Assembly: GCA_017437045.1 (NCBI GenBank)
Contig: JAFSBY010000028.1
Coordinates: 1 to 64,000 of the forward strand
Source: Alistipes sp.
GTDB lineage: Bacteria > Bacteroidota > Bacteroidia > Bacteroidales > Rikenellaceae
Direction: 5' to 3'
DNA length: 64,000 nucleotides
Shown here: piece after piece, positions 50,474 to 59,326 of the stretch
How positions within the stretch are numbered: position 1 is the first letter of the stretch
Layout: every line of letters starts with the position of its first letter
Notes under the pieces: model-generated
The model's input: the letters and a program-made list of their open reading frames with translations, nothing else
The model's database searches: none
What the model was told of the DNA's origin: nothing
Program-made: the position numbers and the translations under genes

Positions 50474-51142
50474 ATGCAACTGAAAACCTTTGTCTTTAAC
50501 CCCATCGGGGAGAATACATACGTCGTCTGGGACCAGACGAAGGAGTGTGCCATCATCGACGCCGGCAACTGCAACCCGACCGAAGATGTTGCTTTAGACA
50601 ACTTTATCGCAGCCGAAGGGCTGAAACCCGTGCTGGCCATCAACACCCACGGCCACTTCGACCACCTGTTGGGCGTGAGCCATCTCAAGGAGCGTTATGG
50701 TGTGCAGTTCGCCTGTTCGAGCGACGATCAATACCTGATCGAGAGCCAACGCGCCGCGGGTCAGATCTACGGCATTCCGATTCGAGGCATCCCCGACATC
50801 GAGATCGACCTCAAGACCACCTCCGAGCTGCACTTTGGCGAGACGACCTTGGTCGTAAAGGCCACGCCGGGCCATACGCCGGGTGGTGTGACGCTCATCG
50901 ACGAGGCGACCCAGACCGCCTTCACCGGCGACACGCTCTTCCGCGAGTCGATCGGCCGCACGGACCTCCCCGGAGGCGACTACCCGACCCTCATGCACTC
51001 GATCATCGAGGTGCTGTTGCCGCTCGGTGATGCGTTGAAAATCTACCCGGGTCATGCCGAATCGTCGACCATCGGCCACGAATCGCTCTACAACCCCTTT
51101 GTGGTGGAGGCTTTGCAGAACCAGATCAACTACGAAAAATAG
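50474..51142 (+). CDS. MBL-fold metallo-hydrolase (glyoxalase II-like)
   Basis: 222 residues from the ATG at 50474; the frame's earlier start lies upstream of the promoter box. Metal motif INTHGHFDHLLG, TPGHTPGGVTL, FTGDTLFRESIGRTDLPGG and PGHAESSTIGHE give the full ligand set of the glyoxalase II/YcbL group. It probably hydrolyses a thioester such as a glutathione or other thiol adduct; the substrate is not known. It leads the trmD-lpxB gene run. Confidence 0.92.
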   Translation: MQLKTFVFNPIGENTYVVWDQTKECAIIDAGNCNPTEDVALDNFIAAEGLKPVLAINTHGHFDHLLGVSHLKERYGVQFACSSDDQYLIESQRAAGQIYGIPIRGIPDIEIDLKTTSELHFGETTLVVKATPGHTPGGVTLIDEATQTAFTGDTLFRESIGRTDLPGGDYPTLMHSIIEVLLPLGDALKIYPGHAESSTIGHESLYNPFVVEALQNQINYEK

Positions 51143-51148
51143 GCCGCT

Positions 51149-51826
51149 ATGCGCATTGACATTATCTCATCGGTGCCCGATCTGATGGCATCGCCCCTCA
51201 ACGAGTCGATCCTCAAACGTGCCCAAGAGAAGGGCTTGGTCGAGATCGTGGTCCACAACCTACACGATTGGGCCCACGACAAACGCAAGACGACCGACGA
51301 CTACCCCTTCGGCGGCGAGGCGGGCATGGTGATGAAGTGCGAGCCGGTCTTTGAGCTGATCGAGCATTTGCAATCGGAGCGTTCGTACGACGAGATCATC
51401 TACACCTCGCCCGACGGCATCCGTTACGACCAGCACGAGGCCAACCGACTCTCGACACTCGAAAACATCATCATCCTCTGTGGCCACTACAAGGGGATCG
51501 ACCACCGCATCCGCGAGCACCTCATCACGCGCGAAATCTCGATCGGCGACTACGTGCTGACGGGGGGCGAATTGGCCGCCTGCATCATTGCCGATTCGGT
51601 CGTACGCCTCGTACCCGGAGCCATTGGTGACGAGTCGTCGGCGCTGACGGATTGTTTCCAGGACAACCTCCTGGCTCCGCCCGTCTATACCCGTCCGGCC
51701 GAGTTTCGCGGCTGGCGTGTGCCCGATGTACTGCTCTCGGGCAACTTCGGTGAGATCGAAAAGTGGCAGGAGGAGATGGCCTACGAGCGGACCAAAGCAC
51801 TTCGACCCGATCTGCTCGACGAGTAA
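51149..51826 (+). CDS. trmD: tRNA (guanine-N1)-methyltransferase TrmD
   Basis: 225 residues. Trefoil-knot SPOUT enzyme: [65 protein letters not shown] and [19 protein letters not shown]. It methylates G37 next to the anticodon. Unusually, it is not beside rpsP-rimM-rplS. It lies 6 bases after the MBL hydrolase gene. Confidence 0.97.
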   Translation: MRIDIISSVPDLMASPLNESILKRAQEKGLVEIVVHNLHDWAHDKRKTTDDYPFGGEAGMVMKCEPVFELIEHLQSERSYDEIIYTSPDGIRYDQHEANRLSTLENIIILCGHYKGIDHRIREHLITREISIGDYVLTGGELAACIIADSVVRLVPGAIGDESSALTDCFQDNLLAPPVYTRPAEFRGWRVPDVLLSGNFGEIEKWQEEMAYERTKALRPDLLDE

Positions 51827-51851
51827 CGGCTAAATTCTACATTTTGAATTT

Positions 51852-52979
51852 ATGAAATACTATCTCATCGTAGGGGAGCCTTCGGGCGATCTGCACGGAT
51901 CAAAACTGATTGCGGGGCTGAAGAGGGCCGATTCGGCGGCCTCATTCCGCTTCTGGGGCGGTGACCTGATGGCCGAGGCCGGAGGTGCGGAGAATCTGGT
52001 CAAACACTACCGCGAGACCTCCTTCTTCGGGTTTGCGCAGGTCTTGCGCAACTTAGGCACGATCCGTCGCCAATTTGCCGAGTGCAAGGCCGACATTGCC
52101 GCCTACAAACCCGACGTGTTGATCTTGATCGACTACCCGGGTTTCAACCTCAAGATGGCTCGCTGGGCCCATGAGCAGGGGATCAAGGTCTTCTACTACA
52201 TCGCCCCCAAGGCCTGGGCCTGGAAGGAGTGGCGTGTGAAGCAGATCCGCAAGTGGGTCGATCGACTCTACATCATCTTCCCCTTCGAGCAGCAGTGGTT
52301 TGGCGAGCGCGGCATCGAGCCGATCTTCTGTGGCAACCCGCTATCCGACGACATTGCCCTGCACCGGCAGCAGCTCCCTGCTCGCGAAGAGTTCCTCCAA
52401 GAGAACGGCCTGGACGATCGACCGATTGTCGCCCTGTTGGCCGGCAGTCGCGCCTCGGAGATCAAGGCCAACCTGCCGAACATGGTGGCCCTCTCGAAAC
52501 GCTTCCCCGACTATCAGTTTATCGTCACAGCGGTGCCCTGGCTCGACAAGCGGCTCTACGAGGAGCATCTTGCCGGCTCCGAGGTGCGCTATCTGTGTCA
52601 TAAGACCCAGCAGACCCTCGCTTTGAGTGAGGCGGCCGTGGTCACCTCGGGTACAGCAACCCTTGAGACGGCCTTGATGGGCATCCCCGAGATGGTGCTC
52701 TTCCGCATCCCGAAACTCTACGAGGTGTTGCGCCCCTATGTGCTCAAAATTCCGTGGGTCTCGTTGGTCAATATCAACATGAATCGGGAGGTGGTCCGTG
52801 AGATGGTCTGCGCCAAGTTCCGGCTGGAGGAGGCCGAGGCCGAGCTGCGCTCGATTTTGGTCGGTGGGGAGAAACGCGAACAGATGCTCGCCGACTTTGC
52901 CGAACTGCAAGCCCTCATCGGGGGTCCGGGTGCCAGCGAGCGTTTTGCCCAAGCGATGGTGCAAGACCTGCAACATTAG
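51852..52979 (+). CDS. lpxB: Lipid-A-disaccharide synthase
   Basis: 375 residues: GEPSGDLHGSKLIAGLK at the N-terminus, FWGGDLMAEAGGAENLVKHYRETSFFGFAQVL, PDVLILIDYPGFNLKMARWAH, YYIAPKAWAWKEWRVKQIRKWVDRLYIIFPFE and VTSGTATLETALMGIPEMVLFRIP. It joins UDP-diacylglucosamine and lipid X in lipid A synthesis. It indicates a lipid-A-bearing Gram-negative envelope. Confidence 0.97.
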   Translation: MKYYLIVGEPSGDLHGSKLIAGLKRADSAASFRFWGGDLMAEAGGAENLVKHYRETSFFGFAQVLRNLGTIRRQFAECKADIAAYKPDVLILIDYPGFNLKMARWAHEQGIKVFYYIAPKAWAWKEWRVKQIRKWVDRLYIIFPFEQQWFGERGIEPIFCGNPLSDDIALHRQQLPAREEFLQENGLDDRPIVALLAGSRASEIKANLPNMVALSKRFPDYQFIVTAVPWLDKRLYEEHLAGSEVRYLCHKTQQTLALSEAAVVTSGTATLETALMGIPEMVLFRIPKLYEVLRPYVLKIPWVSLVNINMNREVVREMVCAKFRLEEAEAELRSILVGGEKREQMLADFAELQALIGGPGASERFAQAMVQDLQH

Positions 52980-53037
52980 TTTATCAAGGGGCCTTCACAA
53001 CAGCCCCTAAAACCCATTTTGATCGAAAACTCAGACC

Positions 53038-53667
53038 ATGAAAATCATCTGCATAGGACGCAATTACAACGACCATATCCAAGAGAAGGATCTGGGCGGT
53101 GGCGGCGTACGCCCCTCCGAGCCGTTGTTCTTCATGAAGCCCGACACGGCCATGTTGCGCAACAACGACCCCTTCTACATCCCCTCGTTCTCGAACGAGA
53201 TTCACTACGAGTGCGAACTGCTGGTCAAGATCAACCGCGTAGGACGCTGCATCGAGGAGCGATTTGCCCACCGCTACTACGACGAGGTGGGGTTGGGCAT
53301 TGATTTCACGGCCCGCGACCTGCAACGCAAGGCGATTGCCGAGGGACTGCCCTGGGAGGCCTGCAAAGGGTTTGATTATTCGGCTGCCCTGCCCCCGCGA
53401 TTCATTCCGCTGGCGGAGCTGGGTGGCGATGTGCAACAACTTCAGTTCCAACTGGAGGTAAACGGCCAGGTGCGTCAGGCAGGTGACACCTCGCAGATGC
53501 TCTGGACGGTCGATCAGCTCATTGCCCATGTCTCGAAGTTCGTCACGCTGCGCATGGGCGATCTGCTCTTCACGGGCACACCGGCCGGTGTAGGTCCTGT
53601 GGCCCCCGGGGATAACCTGCGCGCCACCCTCTGTGGCCACGAATTGTTGAATTTTGATATCCGATAG
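53038..53667 (+). CDS. Fumarylacetoacetate hydrolase family protein
   Basis: 209 residues: IICIGRNYNDHIQEKD, EPLFFMKPDTAML, the metal-binding IHYECELLVKINRVGRCI (two Glu) and LGIDFTARDLQRKAIAEGLPWEACKGFDYSA, then LLFTGTPAGVGPVAPGD. It belongs to the FAH domain 1 type that includes acylpyruvases and oxaloacetate decarboxylases. Its 58-base gap from lpxB and 2-base gap to maf suggest it heads or joins the maf operon. Confidence 0.92.
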   Translation: MKIICIGRNYNDHIQEKDLGGGGVRPSEPLFFMKPDTAMLRNNDPFYIPSFSNEIHYECELLVKINRVGRCIEERFAHRYYDEVGLGIDFTARDLQRKAIAEGLPWEACKGFDYSAALPPRFIPLAELGGDVQQLQFQLEVNGQVRQAGDTSQMLWTVDQLIAHVSKFVTLRMGDLLFTGTPAGVGPVAPGDNLRATLCGHELLNFDIR

Positions 53668-53669
53668 CG

Positions 53670-54266
53670 ATGCTCTTACACGAAAAATTAGCCCCTTATC
53701 GGTTGCTCCTGGCCTCGCAATCACCTCGCCGTCGTGAGTTGATTGCCGGCACGGGCATCCCCTTCGAGCTGGCACCCCGCTACGATTGCCAGGAGAGGTA
53801 TCCGACAACGCTGCCGGCCGACGAGGTGCCGGCCTATCTCTCGCGCCTCAAGAGCGAGGCCTACCCGGCACCACTCGCCGAAGGGGAGATCCTGCTGACG
53901 GCCGACACGGTGGTCATCTTAGCGGATGAGGTGCTCGGCAAGCCGACCGACCGAGACGATGCGTTGGCCATGCTGGGTCGTCTGTCGGGAAATCGGCATC
54001 GGGTCATCACGGGCGTCACACTGCGTTCGGCGACCCACACCCACACCTTTGCCGCCTGTAGCGAGGTCTGCTTCCGCAGCCTCACACCCGAGGAGATCGC
54101 CTACTACGTCGATCACTACCGCCCCTACGACAAAGCCGGGGCCTATGGCATTCAGGAGTGGATCGGGTACATCGGAATCGAGCGCATCGAAGGGTCGTTC
54201 TATAATGTAATGGGGCTGCCCATCCAGCTGTTGTATGTCGAATTGGAAAAATTTATTAACGCATAA
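53670..54266 (+). CDS. maf: Maf-family nucleotide pyrophosphatase
   Basis: 198 residues: LLASQSPRRRELIAGTGIPFEL, LTADTVVILADEVLGKPTDRDDALAMLGRLSGNRHRVITGVTL and YYVDHYRPYDKAGAYGIQEWIGYIGIERIEGSFYNVMGLPIQLL. The catalytic Asp is in TADT. This YhdE type hydrolyses dTTP and UTP and modified nucleotides as a house-cleaning enzyme. Confidence 0.95.
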   Translation: MLLHEKLAPYRLLLASQSPRRRELIAGTGIPFELAPRYDCQERYPTTLPADEVPAYLSRLKSEAYPAPLAEGEILLTADTVVILADEVLGKPTDRDDALAMLGRLSGNRHRVITGVTLRSATHTHTFAACSEVCFRSLTPEEIAYYVDHYRPYDKAGAYGIQEWIGYIGIERIEGSFYNVMGLPIQLLYVELEKFINA

Positions 54267-54270
54267 GACC

Positions 54271-56334
54271 ATGAAAAAAAAGCTATTAACCCTGCTCCTC
54301 TCGCTGGCCGTACTGCTTCCCGCCACGGCCGATGAGGGCATGTGGCTCCCGAGCCTTATTTCCGGCCGCATGAAAGAGATGCGCGCCAAAGGTTTCCGCC
54401 TCTCGACCGAGGATATTTACAGCATCAACCGCGCCTCAATGAAGGATGCCGTGGTGCTCTTTGGTGGTTTCTGCACGGGCGAGATCGTCTCGAAGGAGGG
54501 TCTTGTACTGACCAACCACCACTGCGGCTATGATGCCATCCAGTTCCACTCGTCGGTCGAGCACGACTACCTGACCCACGGCTTCTGGGCCCGCAATCGC
54601 CAGGAGGAGCTGCCCAACGAGGGGCTCTATGTCCGCATTCTGGTGCGCATGGAGGATGTCACCGAGCAGCTGGCAGCCGGTCAGACCGCCCAAGCAATCA
54701 TCGAGGCGGCCAAGGCCGAAGGGAAGGGGTATCAGGCCTCGATCGAGCAGATGTACTACGGCAATCAGCAGTTTCTGTTCGTCTATCAGCAGTTTGACGA
54801 CGTGCGATTGGTGGGTGCTCCCCCCTCGTCGATCGGCAAATTCGGTGGCGACACAGACAACTGGATCTGGCCGCGCCACACGGGCGACTTCTCGCTCTTC
54901 CGCATCTATGCCGACGCCAACAACGAGCCGGCCGCCTACTCGACCGACAATGTCCCCTACCAGCCCAAGCGACACTTCAAGGTCTCGACCCAGGGGGTGA
55001 AGGAGGGCGACTTCACGATGATCTACGGCTTCCCGGGCAACACCCAACAATACATCACCTCGGATGCCGTGAAGTATATCCAGCACCGTTCCGACCCGAT
55101 GAAGATCGACCTGCGCACGCGCCGTCTGGAGATCATCGGCAAGGCACAGGAAGCCGACCCGAAGGTGCGCATTCAGTATGCCGCCAAACATGCCAACATC
55201 GCCAACGCCTGGAAGAAGTGGCAGGGCGAGGTGATGGGGTTAGAGCGACTGAACACCATCTTTAAGAAGGAGAGCTACGAGGCTCGTTTCCGTGCTTGGG
55301 CCCTCGACAAGCCCGAATATGCCCACCTGCTCGACTCGCTCGAGGCGGCCTACGCCTCGGTGGCCGATCGTTACTACCTGGAGGAGCTCAAGAACGAGAC
55401 GTTGCGCACAATCGAGCTGGCCAAGCTGGCCGGACGCACCGTAGCAGCCTTGAAACTCGACCCGAAATCGGAGAAGCGTCAGGAGGCACTGCGCGAGGTC
55501 GAGGCTTTGTATAAGAATTATGACGTAAACGTGGATCGCGCCCTGACGCAGTGCGTTTTGGCGGGTTTTGCCGAATATTGCCCCGCAGAGAGCTACCCGA
55601 AGAACCTGCAGTCGCTGATTGCCAAACATGGCGGCACGGTCGAGGCCTACACCGAATATCTCTATGCCAACTCGCGTTTCACCTCGCTCGAGAAGGCCCA
55701 AGAGGCCACGATCGAGACCCTGCTCCTCGATCCGGCCTACCTGCTCTACCTGGCCGTACGCAACACCCAGGGGCGTCTGCCGCGCAACTTGAGCAACGTA
55801 GCTGCCATTGGTCGCTGGTACAAACCCTATCTGAAGGCCCTCATGGAGTTCGACCCCGAGCGCGCCTTCTTCCCCGATGCCAACATGACCCTGCGTGTCT
55901 CGTATGGTTCGATTGCCGGCTATGAGTATGCCGATGGCGAGTATCACATCCCCCACACGACCATCGACGGCATCATCGCCAAAGATAACCCCGAGATCTA
56001 CGACTACGACATCCCGCAGTCGCTGCGCAACCTCTACGCCACGAAGGATTATGGCCGTTGGGCCGTTGAAATGAATGGCCGACAGACCGTGCCGGTCTGC
56101 TTCTTAGCCACCAACCACACCACGGGTGGCAATTCGGGATCGCCCGTACTGAATGGACGAGGCGAACTGGTCGGCATCAACTTCGACCGCACATGGCGTT
56201 CGACGATGAGCGACATCGACTTCGATCCGACGCTCTGTCGCAACATTGCCGTCGATATTCGCTATGTGCTGATGGTTATCGACCGCATCGGCGGGGCCGG
56301 CTATCTGGTCGATGAGATGTTGGCAAGCAAATAA
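54271..56334 (+). CDS. dpp11: S46-family dipeptidyl-peptidase, DPP11 type (Asp/Glu-specific)
   Basis: 687 residues from the ATG at 54271. Signal peptide MKKKLLTLLLSLAVLLPATA. The catalytic His84 is in LVLTNHHCGYDAI, a probable Asp206 in RHTGDFSLFR and Ser622 in GGNSGSPVLNGRGELVGINFD. Arg640 lies 18 residues after Ser622, matching the S1-site Arg673 (Ser655) that gives Porphyromonas DPP11 its preference for Asp/Glu at P1; DPP7 has Gly there. It is a periplasmic exopeptidase that feeds dipeptides to an asaccharolytic metabolism. It is followed by a strong terminator. Confidence 0.93.
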   Translation: MKKKLLTLLLSLAVLLPATADEGMWLPSLISGRMKEMRAKGFRLSTEDIYSINRASMKDAVVLFGGFCTGEIVSKEGLVLTNHHCGYDAIQFHSSVEHDYLTHGFWARNRQEELPNEGLYVRILVRMEDVTEQLAAGQTAQAIIEAAKAEGKGYQASIEQMYYGNQQFLFVYQQFDDVRLVGAPPSSIGKFGGDTDNWIWPRHTGDFSLFRIYADANNEPAAYSTDNVPYQPKRHFKVSTQGVKEGDFTMIYGFPGNTQQYITSDAVKYIQHRSDPMKIDLRTRRLEIIGKAQEADPKVRIQYAAKHANIANAWKKWQGEVMGLERLNTIFKKESYEARFRAWALDKPEYAHLLDSLEAAYASVADRYYLEELKNETLRTIELAKLAGRTVAALKLDPKSEKRQEALREVEALYKNYDVNVDRALTQCVLAGFAEYCPAESYPKNLQSLIAKHGGTVEAYTEYLYANSRFTSLEKAQEATIETLLLDPAYLLYLAVRNTQGRLPRNLSNVAAIGRWYKPYLKALMEFDPERAFFPDANMTLRVSYGSIAGYEYADGEYHIPHTTIDGIIAKDNPEIYDYDIPQSLRNLYATKDYGRWAVEMNGRQTVPVCFLATNHTTGGNSGSPVLNGRGELVGINFDRTWRSTMSDIDFDPTLCRNIAVDIRYVLMVIDRIGGAGYLVDEMLASK

Positions 56335-56359
56335 CTTGCGCTAACACAGGCAATCAAAG

Positions 56360-56397
56360 GGCCGTTGCAACACAAGCAGGTTGCAACGGCCTTTTTT
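56360..56397 (+). terminator. Intrinsic terminator after dpp11
   Basis: A 12-base perfect stem (GGCCGTTGCAAC 56360-56371, GTTGCAACGGCC 56380-56391) with an 8-base loop, then six T. Confidence 0.92.
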
Positions 56398-56506
56398 GAG
56401 GCATAGCGTCGTGAGAATAAGTGGGCTTTTGAGGCCAACGACACGCAACTACAGCCTTGTCAAAAGGTCACTTTTTGTGAAATACGGTAATTTTTCGGCT
56501 TAAAAT

Positions 56507-56537
56507 TTTGTAGTTTATAAAATCCTCCCTATATTTG
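56507..56537 (+). promoter_or_regulatory. Promoter of tRNA-Leu
   Basis: TTTG (56507-56510), exactly 19 bases, TATATTTG (56530-56537). A full consensus match; the transcript would start near 56544, leaving a short 5' leader to be trimmed. Confidence 0.85.
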
Positions 56538-56581
56538 CACTCCGAATCGGGGGAGGGAGTTCCCCATTTCGCAAAGTGTCT

Positions 56582-56665
56582 GCCCAGGTGGTGAAATTGG
56601 TAGACACGCTACTTTGAGGGGGTAGTGAACATTAGTTCGTGCAAGTTCGAGTCTTGTCCTGGGCA
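56582..56665 (+). tRNA. tRNA-Leu (anticodon GAG)
   Basis: 84 bases with acceptor stem GCCCAGG/CCTGGGC, a D arm, anticodon stem CTACT/GGTAG with loop TTGAGGG (anticodon GAG), a long class II variable arm, and a T arm GCAAG-TTCGAGT-CTTGT. The discriminator is A at 56665. CCA is not encoded (the genome reads ACA). It decodes CUC and CUU. It is monocistronic, between its own promoter and terminator. Confidence 0.96.
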
Positions 56666-56668
56666 CAG

Positions 56669-56703
56669 AAAACCCGTCCAAACGCTGTTTGGACGGGTTT
56701 TTT
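56669..56703. terminator. Terminator after tRNA-Leu (bidirectional)
   Basis: A 15-base near-perfect stem, AAAACCCGTCCAAAC with GTTTGGACGGGTTTT, around a 3-base loop, with T residues following. It also faces the reverse-strand gene ending at 56722 and may serve both. Confidence 0.9.
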
Positions 56704-56721
56704 CGTGATGTAAGGAGGGGC

Positions 56722-57219
56722 TTAACGTAACTGTTTACGCAGGTATTTGCCAAACTTCTCGCCCGACTCCGTGGCTCCATCCTTAATCAAATTGAGTTTT
56801 GAGCCAAAAGTACCACCGTCGCCACGCACATCTGCCACAACGGCACATACATCGCCTTGCTTGTTCACCACATAGACCTTACTGATCGTGTCGCCCTTCT
56901 TGTTGATATGCAGCACCTCCCAACGCAGCGTGTAGTCCGCCTTCGGGAAACGGCCGAAGAGAATCTTTTGGTCGAGGCTTTTCTCAATGCCATGGCTGAT
57001 CCGGCTGACAATCTCCGGTTTATCCTTTTCCCAATCCTGCTCATAGGTTGCAAACTCCTCTTCGGTCATGTTCATGATGCTGGCCTTGGAGTAGTCCGCC
57101 TCAAAATTGACCATAGTCTCTCCTCGTAACACCCCCAAAGAGCCCTCTTGGAGAATTTGTGCCTCGGCGTAGGGCATCCATGCCACTACGGCGCATAAAA
57201 GTAATAAGTATCGTTTCAT
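56722..57219 (-). CDS. Unknown secreted protein
   Basis: 165 residues: signal peptide MKRYLLLLCAVVAWMPYAEAQ, then a mature domain with VLRGETMVNFEADYSKASIMNMTEEEFATYEQDWEKDKPEI, DYTLRWEVLHINKKGDTISKVYVVNKQGDVCAVVADVRGDGGTFGSKLNLIKDG. The pattern recurs in short hypothetical proteins of Bacteroidales as far as I recall. No function is assigned. It lies 29 bases after the DAHP synthase gene, so it may be the last gene of the pheA transcript. Confidence 0.75.
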   Translation of the reverse strand: MKRYLLLLCAVVAWMPYAEAQILQEGSLGVLRGETMVNFEADYSKASIMNMTEEEFATYEQDWEKDKPEIVSRISHGIEKSLDQKILFGRFPKADYTLRWEVLHINKKGDTISKVYVVNKQGDVCAVVADVRGDGGTFGSKLNLIKDGATESGEKFGKYLRKQLR

Positions 57220-57248
57220 AATGTTTGATATGTTTAATGGGGAACCAA

Positions 57249-58313
57249 TTATTCAATCACCTTCATCTGCTGGCGGATCGACTCCTCGTGGATGGCCTGC
57301 ATGACCGAACGCATAAATTCTCGGTCCATGCCCAACTCCACGGCTTGCCGTGCACGACGCGCCAAGATCTCCTCGTAGCGTTGCGACTGCAAGACCGAGA
57401 GGTTGTGCTCCTTCTTGTAGCGACCGATCTCGCCCGAGACCTTCATGCGGCGAGCCAGCAGGTCGATCAGTTCATCGTCGAGTTTGTCGATCTGACGACG
57501 CAACTCGTTCAGATTGTCCGTAGTGGTATTCATATCACGAATGATTAAATTGCGCAGGATAAAGGCCAACAACTGCGGCTCGACCTGTTGTGCCTTGTCG
57601 CTCCAAGCCTCATCGGGCGAGCAGTGAGCCTCGACCAACAACCCCTCGAAACCCAGATCCATCGCCTGCTGCGCAAGCGGAGCGATCAGCTCGCGCTTGC
57701 CACCAATATGGCTCGGATCACAGAAGAGCGGCAACCCCGGAATACGGCGGCGCAACTCAATGGGGATGGTCCAGAAGGGGTGGTTGCGGTAGATCGAGCG
57801 ATCGACCCACGTGAAGCCACGATGCACTGCACCCAACCGACGAATGCCGGCATTGTAGATACGCTCCAGCGCACCGATCCAGAGCTCCAGGTCGGGGCTG
57901 ACCGGGTTTTTGACCAGCACCGGGACATCGACCCCTTGCAGGGCATCGGCAATCTCCTGCATGGCAAAGGGATTGGCCGCCGTACGGGCACCGATCCAGA
58001 GCAGATCGACCTCATAGCGCAGCGCCGCCTCGACATGGGCTCGCGTGGCCACCTCCGTAGCGGTATACATCCCCGTCTCGGCCTTGACACGGCGCAACCA
58101 CGCCAGACCGGGCTCACCTACCCCCTCGAAGCCTCCCGGTTTGGTACGCGGCTTCCAGACTCCGGCACGGAAGATTTGCACCCCTTCGCGGGCCAGCGCA
58201 TGGGCCGTAGTCATCACCTGCTCCTCGGTCTCGGCACTACACGGACCGGCTATCAACAACGGACGCGAAGAGTCCACATCGGCAAATATCGGTTTCAGAT
58301 CGTTCATTATCAT
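57249..58313 (-). CDS. Bifunctional DAHP synthase / chorismate mutase
   Basis: 354 residues. Residues about 1-262 are a DAHP synthase TIM barrel (PLLIAGPCSAETEEQVM, GVQIFRAGVWKPRTKPGGFEG, VLVKNPVSPDLELWIGALERI, PLFCDPSHIGGKRELIAPLAQQAMDLGFEGLLVEAHCSPDEAWSD). Residues about 263-354 are an AroQ-type chorismate mutase (LNELRRQIDKLDDELIDLLARRMKVSGEIGRYKKEHNLSVLQSQRYEEIL). The fusion catalyses the first shikimate step and the branch-point step to prephenate. It follows pheA by 21 bases, so it shares the pheA attenuator. The second ATG two codons in is an alternative start. Confidence 0.96.
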   Translation of the reverse strand: MIMNDLKPIFADVDSSRPLLIAGPCSAETEEQVMTTAHALAREGVQIFRAGVWKPRTKPGGFEGVGEPGLAWLRRVKAETGMYTATEVATRAHVEAALRYEVDLLWIGARTAANPFAMQEIADALQGVDVPVLVKNPVSPDLELWIGALERIYNAGIRRLGAVHRGFTWVDRSIYRNHPFWTIPIELRRRIPGLPLFCDPSHIGGKRELIAPLAQQAMDLGFEGLLVEAHCSPDEAWSDKAQQVEPQLLAFILRNLIIRDMNTTTDNLNELRRQIDKLDDELIDLLARRMKVSGEIGRYKKEHNLSVLQSQRYEEILARRARQAVELGMDREFMRSVMQAIHEESIRQQMKVIE

Positions 58314-58334
58314 CTGTTCTATCGTTTTTTAAGG

Positions 58335-59171
58335 TTATAATTCCGGATTTGCACATTCACAATACTCGCCCAAGATCACAAAGTCGCTCGTCAGCGGTCG
58401 CACCGCCTCCACCGCCTGCCGATAGCGCACCGCGTCGGCAAAGGTGACGTCAATATAGAAGCGATACTCCCACTCGCGCCCCAGGATGGGCAACGACTGA
58501 ATCTTGGTCAGGTTCACATCGTAGAACGAGAGGACGGTGAGCACCTTCGAGAGCGACCCCTGCGTATGGGGCAATGTAAAGAGAAACGAAGCCTTGTCGA
58601 TCCGCTCCGGCTCCCACGGCATCTCCCGATCGGCCAGCACCAGGAAACGGGTGAAGTTGTGGCGGTTGGTCTCGATCGCCGAGGCCAGAATCTCCAATCC
58701 ATACAGGCGGGCCGCATCCTCGCCACAAATCGCCGCTACGCCCCGCAAGCCCCCTTCGGCAATCTCACGCGCCGAGCCGGCCGTATCATCGCGCTCGACG
58801 ATGCGCACGTGGGGCAGCTGCTTGAGAAAATCTCCGCACTGCATCAGGGCAATCGGGTGCGAACGCACCTCCTCTAACTCCTCGACACGCTGTCCGGGCA
58901 GGGCGCAGAGCATGTGCGAGATACGGATCTTCTGCTCGCCGACGATGCGCAGGTTGCTTCTCCGCAACAGCTCATGGTTGGGCAGGAGCGAGCCTGCGAT
59001 CGTATTCTCGATGGCAGCAATGCCCATCAACGTGTGGTCCTCTTCGAGGCGGGCAAAGAGCTCCTCGAAACTCAAGCAGGGGATCACCTCGATCGGCTCC
59101 CGGCCAAAATAGTGATGCGCCGCCGTCTCGTGAAAACAACCCGCTATGCCTTGTATGGTTACCCGTTTCAT
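58335..59171 (-). CDS. pheA: Prephenate dehydratase
   Basis: 278 residues from the ATG at 59169-59171; the open frame's upstream extension runs into the terminator. A periplasmic-binding-protein-like dehydratase domain (about 1-185) has IQGIAGCFHETAAHHYFG, IAAIENTIAGSLLPNHELL and the catalytic NFTRFLVL. It is followed by an ACT domain (SFLFTLPHTQGSLSKVLTVLSFYDVNLTKIQSLPILGREWEYRFYIDV). The ESRP Phe-binding motif of other enzymes reads QSLP here, so feedback control may differ. It converts prephenate to phenylpyruvate. Expression appears controlled by attenuation at 59181-59334. Confidence 0.95.
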   Translation of the reverse strand: MKRVTIQGIAGCFHETAAHHYFGREPIEVIPCLSFEELFARLEEDHTLMGIAAIENTIAGSLLPNHELLRRSNLRIVGEQKIRISHMLCALPGQRVEELEEVRSHPIALMQCGDFLKQLPHVRIVERDDTAGSAREIAEGGLRGVAAICGEDAARLYGLEILASAIETNRHNFTRFLVLADREMPWEPERIDKASFLFTLPHTQGSLSKVLTVLSFYDVNLTKIQSLPILGREWEYRFYIDVTFADAVRYRQAVEAVRPLTSDFVILGEYCECANPEL

Positions 59172-59180
59172 CGTTGTATC

Positions 59181-59217
59181 AAAAAAATCCTGCTCCAAAT
59201 CAGTTGAGGAGCAGGAT
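59181..59217 (-). terminator. pheA attenuator (transcription terminator)
   Basis: On the reverse strand ATCCTGCTCC (59217-59208), an 11-base loop and GGAGCAGGAT (59196-59187), followed by a T run to 59181, only 9 bases before the pheA ATG. A terminator placed between promoter and gene is an attenuator. A competing pairing of GCTCCTC (59212-59206) with GAGGAGC in the leader peptide region (59266-59260) forms the antiterminator. Confidence 0.85.
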
Positions 59218-59255
59218 GTTGTGTTCGTTGTTATCTTATCTACACATACAAGCCG

Positions 59256-59318
59256 TTACGCTCCTCTCTTGTTCGCAAAAAAGAAGTAATAAAAACCGTA
59301 TGCGTAAAATCGTTTCAT
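59256..59318 (-). CDS. pheL: Phe/Tyr-rich leader peptide controlling pheA
   Basis: A 20-codon reading frame (ATG at 59316-59318, TAA at 59256-59258) encoding MKRFYAYGFYYFFFANKRGA: five Phe and four Tyr in 20 residues. It begins 8 bases after the -7 box, so the mRNA has almost no 5' leader. Codons for the last Arg-Gly-Ala contain GAGGAGC, the antiterminator strand. A ribosome stalled at the Phe/Tyr codons leaves it free; a ribosome that reaches the stop masks it and lets the terminator form. Confidence 0.85.
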   Translation of the reverse strand: MKRFYAYGFYYFFFANKRGA

Positions 59319-59326
59319 TGTATAGG

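Noticed and set aside
49000..50688. 562-codon version of rlmD
   Set aside because: The first 93 codons cross the divergent promoters and overlap the MBL hydrolase gene; the ATG at 50409 gives the normal TRAM-domain start.
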